In this document: positions 5,593-7,285 of the stretch, one piece after another | How positions within the stretch are numbered: the stretch's first letter is position 1 | How the letters are laid out: each line of letters begins with the position of its first letter | Assembly: GCA_017479035.1 (NCBI GenBank) | Contig: JAFVCR010000074.1 | Location: 1-7,285, forward strand | Direction: 5' to 3' | Source: Kiritimatiellia bacterium | GTDB lineage: Bacteria > Verrucomicrobiota > Kiritimatiellia > RFP12 > UBA1067 | DNA length: 7,285 nt | Notes under the pieces: generated by a model | The model's input: only the letters and a program-made list of their open reading frames with translations | What the model was told of the DNA's origin: nothing | Database searches by the model: none | Program-made: the position numbers and the translations under genes

Positions 5593-7285
5593 GCCTCACC
5601 TCCTATCGAGGCCAAAAGCCCGCCCGCCTTTACAAGCGTCTTTTCGCGCTCGCTGAGTTTCGCGCTTGCGGTGAAGATTTCGCCTGTTCTCTCAACCTTC
5701 ACGGCCACCGCGATGCCGGTCGCTTGCTCGCGTATCGCCAACTTTATTTCGTCGCCCACTTCGATGAGCCCGTATGCCGCCGGATCGTCGAACACCAGTG
5801 GCAGAATGCCGAAGTTTATCAGATTCGCCCTGTGTATGCGCTCGATCGACTTTGCAATCACCGCCTTCACACCAAGATACATGGGGCATAGCGCGGCGTG
5901 TTCGCGGCTCGATCCCTGCCCGTAGCTCTCGCCCGCGATGATTACATTGCACTTGCCCCTCTTGCTGTTTTCGAGGCACTTCTCCGCAAACTTCGCATCG
6001 CACGGCTCGAACACGAACTTGGCATACACCGGCACGTTCGAGCGATACTTAAGCCGCGCCCCGGCCGGCATTATGTGGTCGGTCGTAATCTTGTCGCCCG
6101 CTTTTATCGCAGCCACCGCATCGTAGGCCGCCTTCAGCCTTTCGCCTTTCGGCACCGGTGCGATGTTCGGCCCGCGCACGAGTTCGGTCCCCGGCACGCC
6201 CTTCCCCGCCGTCTCGCGGTAAAGGAACATCGCATCGTCAATAGGGAACTCCGCCGGGATCCCCACCTGCGGCACTGTCCCCTCCTTCGCCTCCGTCACG
6301 AAACCCGTCAGCGCGCTCGCCGCCGCTGTTTCTGGCGAAACGAGATACACCTGCGCACTCTTCGTTCCGCTCCTCCCCTCGAAATTGCGGTTGTTCGTGC
6401 GCAGGCTCACCGCCTCCGTGCGCGGGCTCATGTGCGCCCCGATACAGAACCCGCACGCATTCTCCAACATCCGCACCCCCGCCTTGTGCAGTATTGCAAG
6501 CGACCCGTCCTCCGCGAGCATCTCCACCACCTGCCGCGACCCGCAGGCGATGCCAACTTCCACATCGTCCGCCACGTGCTTGCCCTCCAGCATCAACGCC
6601 ACCGTGCGAATATCCCTGTAGGACGAATTGGTGCAGCTGCCGATGAGAATCTGGTTTACTTTCTTCCCCTTCAAATCCGCAATACGCTCTATATTGCCCG
6701 GACTGTGCGGTGCTGCGGCAAGAGGTTCGATGGAGGAAAGGTCTATCTCGCAAATGTCATCGAAATCGGCATCCGAATCCGCCTTCAACTCCCGCCAGAC
6801 CTCTCCGCGCCCCTGCGCTTCGAGAAACTGCTTCGTCACTTCGTCAGAAGGGAACACACTCGTCGTCACCCCAAGTTCCGCGCCCATGTTCGTAATCGTC
6901 GCGCGGCTCGGCACGTCCAGCGTCGCCACGCCATCGCCGAAATACTCGAATATCCACCCCACGTTGCCCTTCGTCCCGTATATCGAAAGCACCTTGAGTA
7001 TCACATCCTTCGCGCTCGTTCCATTCGGCAACCTCCCCGTAAGTTTTATGCCGCGCACCTTCGGTGCCGGAATATGGAACGCCCCGCCCGCCATCGCCAC
7101 GGCAATATCTATCCCGCCCGCGCCAATCGCAAGCATCCCTATGCCGCCGCCCGTGGGCGTGTGGCTGTCGCTGCCCAAAAGCGTCGCTCCCGGCCTCCCG
7201 AACCTCTCCAGATGCAGCTGATGGCATATCCCGTTGCCCGCCTTGGAATACACAATGCCGTATTTCTTCGCCACGGATTGCAGAA
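5589..7285 (-). CDS. acn: Aconitate hydratase, N-terminus cut by window edge
   Basis: Iron-sulfur enzyme that isomerises citrate to isocitrate via cis-aconitate. The frame is open to the right edge; the first full codon is at 7283, giving 564 visible residues. It begins LQSVAKKYGI, which sits close to the N-terminal quarter of the roughly 640-660-residue Aquifex-type (TIGR01342-like) aconitases, so perhaps 80-90 residues are missing. GNGICHQLHLERFG, SDSHTPTGGGIGMLAIG and TNMGAELG mark the large domain. The three [4Fe-4S] cysteine ligands are in IGSCTNSSYRDI (Cys codon 6633-6635) and ENACGFCIGAHMSP (codons 6453-6455 and 6444-6446). The C-terminal swivel domain carries GESYGQGSSREHAAL with the active-site SSRE segment. 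The GTG at 7274 is internal, not the start. Its last codons contain the gltA ribosome site and the stop overlaps the gltA start. 3-isopropylmalate dehydratase or homoaconitase is unlikely, because large and swivel domains are on one chain and gltA follows. Confidence 0.96.
   Translation of the reverse strand, partial: LQSVAKKYGIVYSKAGNGICHQLHLERFGRPGATLLGSDSHTPTGGGIGMLAIGAGGIDIAVAMAGGAFHIPAPKVRGIKLTGRLPNGTSAKDVILKVLSIYGTKGNVGWIFEYFGDGVATLDVPSRATITNMGAELGVTTSVFPSDEVTKQFLEAQGRGEVWRELKADSDADFDDICEIDLSSIEPLAAAPHSPGNIERIADLKGKKVNQILIGSCTNSSYRDIRTVALMLEGKHVADDVEVGIACGSRQVVEMLAEDGSLAILHKAGVRMLENACGFCIGAHMSPRTEAVSLRTNNRNFEGRSGTKSAQVYLVSPETAAASALTGFVTEAKEGTVPQVGIPAEFPIDDAMFLYRETAGKGVPGTELVRGPNIAPVPKGERLKAAYDAVAAIKAGDKITTDHIMPAGARLKYRSNVPVYAKFVFEPCDAKFAEKCLENSKRGKCNVIIAGESYGQGSSREHAALCPMYLGVKAVIAKSIERIHRANLINFGILPLVFDDPAAYGLIEVGDEIKLAIREQATGIAVAVKVERTGEIFTASAKLSEREKTLVKAGGLLASIGGEA
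5596..5604 (-). promoter_or_regulatory. Near-perfect Shine-Dalgarno for gltA inside the acn end
   Basis: The minus strand reads AGGAGGTGA, a 9-base complement to the 16S rRNA 3' tail. AGGAGG is six bases before the gltA ATG at 5592, and the bases also encode the last Gly-Gly-Glu of aconitase. Together with the ATGA stop/start overlap it supports efficient coupled translation of gltA. Confidence 0.88.

Noticed and set aside
4843..5925. A 360-codon plus-strand open frame antisense to gltA and the end of acn
   Set aside because: It lies opposite two genes with intact catalytic motifs, is rich in Arg and His as expected from the reverse complement of GC-rich coding DNA, and shows no recognisable domain.
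1..7285. Mobile element, CRISPR array, tRNA, rRNA or riboswitch
   Set aside because: Coding sequence fills nearly the whole window, the gaps are all under 100 bases, and no terminal repeats, repeat-spacer units or structured RNA signatures were seen by eye.

Overview
The window is a compact, GC-rich stretch of bacterial chromosome with seven protein genes and almost no spacer DNA. No RNA gene, mobile element, CRISPR array or long repeat was seen. Six genes lie on the minus strand. The seventh, a partial glutamate racemase (murI), enters from the left edge on the plus strand and converges on them. Read in the direction of minus-strand transcription (right to left), the order is: aconitase (acn, N-terminus cut by the window edge), citrate synthase (gltA), a polyprenyl-phosphate mannosyltransferase-like GT2 enzyme, a UbiA-family polyprenyl-phosphate phosphoribosyltransferase-like membrane protein, RNase HIII (rnhC), and a GT8-like glycosyltransferase with its own promoter.

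Three transcription units can be proposed. acn and gltA share a 4-nt ATGA overlap, and gltA has a near-perfect Shine-Dalgarno inside the acn end, so these two TCA-cycle enzymes are translationally coupled. The second unit (GT2, UbiA-type enzyme, rnhC) starts at a consensus promoter, TTGACA-17 bp-TATAAT, whose -35 box contains the gltA stop codon; its second and third genes are coupled by a GTGA overlap. The third unit is the GT8-like gene, driven by TTGAAA-17 bp-TGCTATAAT and provided with a strong AAGGAGG ribosome site. It ends 9 bases from the murI stop.

Functionally, aconitase and citrate synthase cover the entry to the oxidative TCA branch (oxaloacetate to isocitrate). murI supplies D-glutamate for peptidoglycan. 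The GT2 and UbiA-type enzymes both act on polyprenyl phosphate and are predicted to make lipid-linked mannose and lipid-linked 5-phosphoribose, i.e. donors for cell-surface glycans. RNase HIII removes RNA from RNA:DNA hybrids and looks like a passenger in that operon.

The organism cannot be named from this sequence. RNase HIII, the long citrate synthase type and the short single-chain (Aquifex-type) aconitase fit an anaerobe-like lineage such as an uncultured Verrucomicrobiota/Kiritimatiellota/Lentisphaerota relative or a high-GC Bacillota relative; this is inference. Consensus sigma-70 promoters and strong Shine-Dalgarno sites show conventional bacterial expression signals. I see no clearly new defence or mobile system. 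The most interesting points are the near-leaderless promoter of the lipid-sugar operon and the pairing of two polyprenyl-phosphate sugar enzymes with rnhC.
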